5,009 nt of DNA from Actinomycetota bacterium. Lineage in GTDB: Bacteria > Actinomycetota > Acidimicrobiia > IMCC26256 > BP-133. The notes under the pieces are model-generated. The model did not search any database. It saw only the letters and a list, made by a program, of their open reading frames with translations, and had not been told where the DNA came from. The first letter of the stretch is position 1. Every line of letters begins with the position of its first letter. The position numbers and the translations under genes are program-made. The stretch spans positions 1 through 5,009 of the forward strand of contig JAUZEX010000450.1 of NCBI GenBank assembly GCA_030838815.1, in the 5' to 3' direction. Positions 4,925 to 5,009 of this stretch are shown in pieces.

Positions 4925-5009
4925 CCGTTCCGGCGTTCGGCTGCCGGGATAGTGCGGAAAAGGAACGCCAGTTCGGCCGGGGGTTCCGGGCGTCCGTTCT
5001 GGCGTTCGT
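4925..5009. repeat. Noncoding tail with direct and inverted copies of a ~15-nt motif
   Basis: Downstream of trpG, CCGTTCCGGCGTTCG (4925-4939) recurs as CCGTTCTGGCGTTCG (4994-5008), 14 of 15 identical, 69 nt apart. Between them GAACGCCAGTTCGG (4963-4976) is the reverse complement of the second copy apart from two central bases. Positions 4963-4976 and 4994-5007 can thus fold as a hairpin: 9 bp, a 2x2 internal loop, then 3 bp, with a 17-nt loop. A degenerate version, TTCCGGGCGTCC, lies at 4984-4995. The hairpin could be the trpG terminator, or these could be the first units of a longer repeat beyond the edge. No gene is seen here. Confidence 0.6.

Overview
The window is very GC-rich and densely coded, and it looks like a chromosomal stretch from an actinobacterium. 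The strongest taxonomic evidence is the order crgA (minus), DUF881 membrane protein (plus), trpG/pabA (plus). As I recall it, this is the arrangement of Mycobacterium tuberculosis Rv0011c-Rv0012-Rv0013, close to the division and cell-wall kinase locus. Starts that appear leaderless, GTG starts, and an ECF sigma factor paired with an unusual membrane partner also fit Actinomycetota. A deep-branching class such as Acidimicrobiia is possible, but the window alone cannot settle it.

Layout. Positions 1-28 hold the first nine codons of a minus-strand gene leaving the left edge, probably an SRPBCC/polyketide-cyclase-like protein. It is divergent from a complete thiolase (212-1372, plus). A perfect 12-bp inverted repeat at 1385-1423 separates the thiolase from a convergent two-gene minus-strand unit. 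That unit is an ECF-type sigma factor (2367-2969, or from 3026 with an upstream GTG) followed 32 nt later by a 301-residue protein with one membrane segment and a long Gly/Ser/Thr/Asn-rich tail, a candidate regulator of the sigma factor. Divergent from the sigma gene is a small membrane-anchored zinc-ribbon-like protein (3070-3336, plus). It converges on crgA (3353-3583, minus). crgA is divergent from the DUF881 protein (3596-4291, plus), with 12 nt between the start codons. The glutamine amidotransferase trpG/pabA follows (4340-4924). The last 85 nt are noncoding and contain a direct and inverted repeat of a roughly 15-nt motif that runs to the window edge.

How the genes work together. The thiolase belongs to acyl-CoA metabolism and seems unrelated to the rest. 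The sigma factor and its neighbour probably form a signal-responsive transcription module. crgA and the DUF881 gene belong to the conserved cell-division/envelope neighbourhood, and trpG/pabA supplies glutamine-derived ammonia for anthranilate or aminodeoxychorismate synthesis. I found no CRISPR array, insertion sequence, tRNA, rRNA or phage gene. Most of the window is ordinary core genome. The least-explained parts are the sigma partner protein, the zinc-ribbon gene beside it, and the repeats at the right edge.
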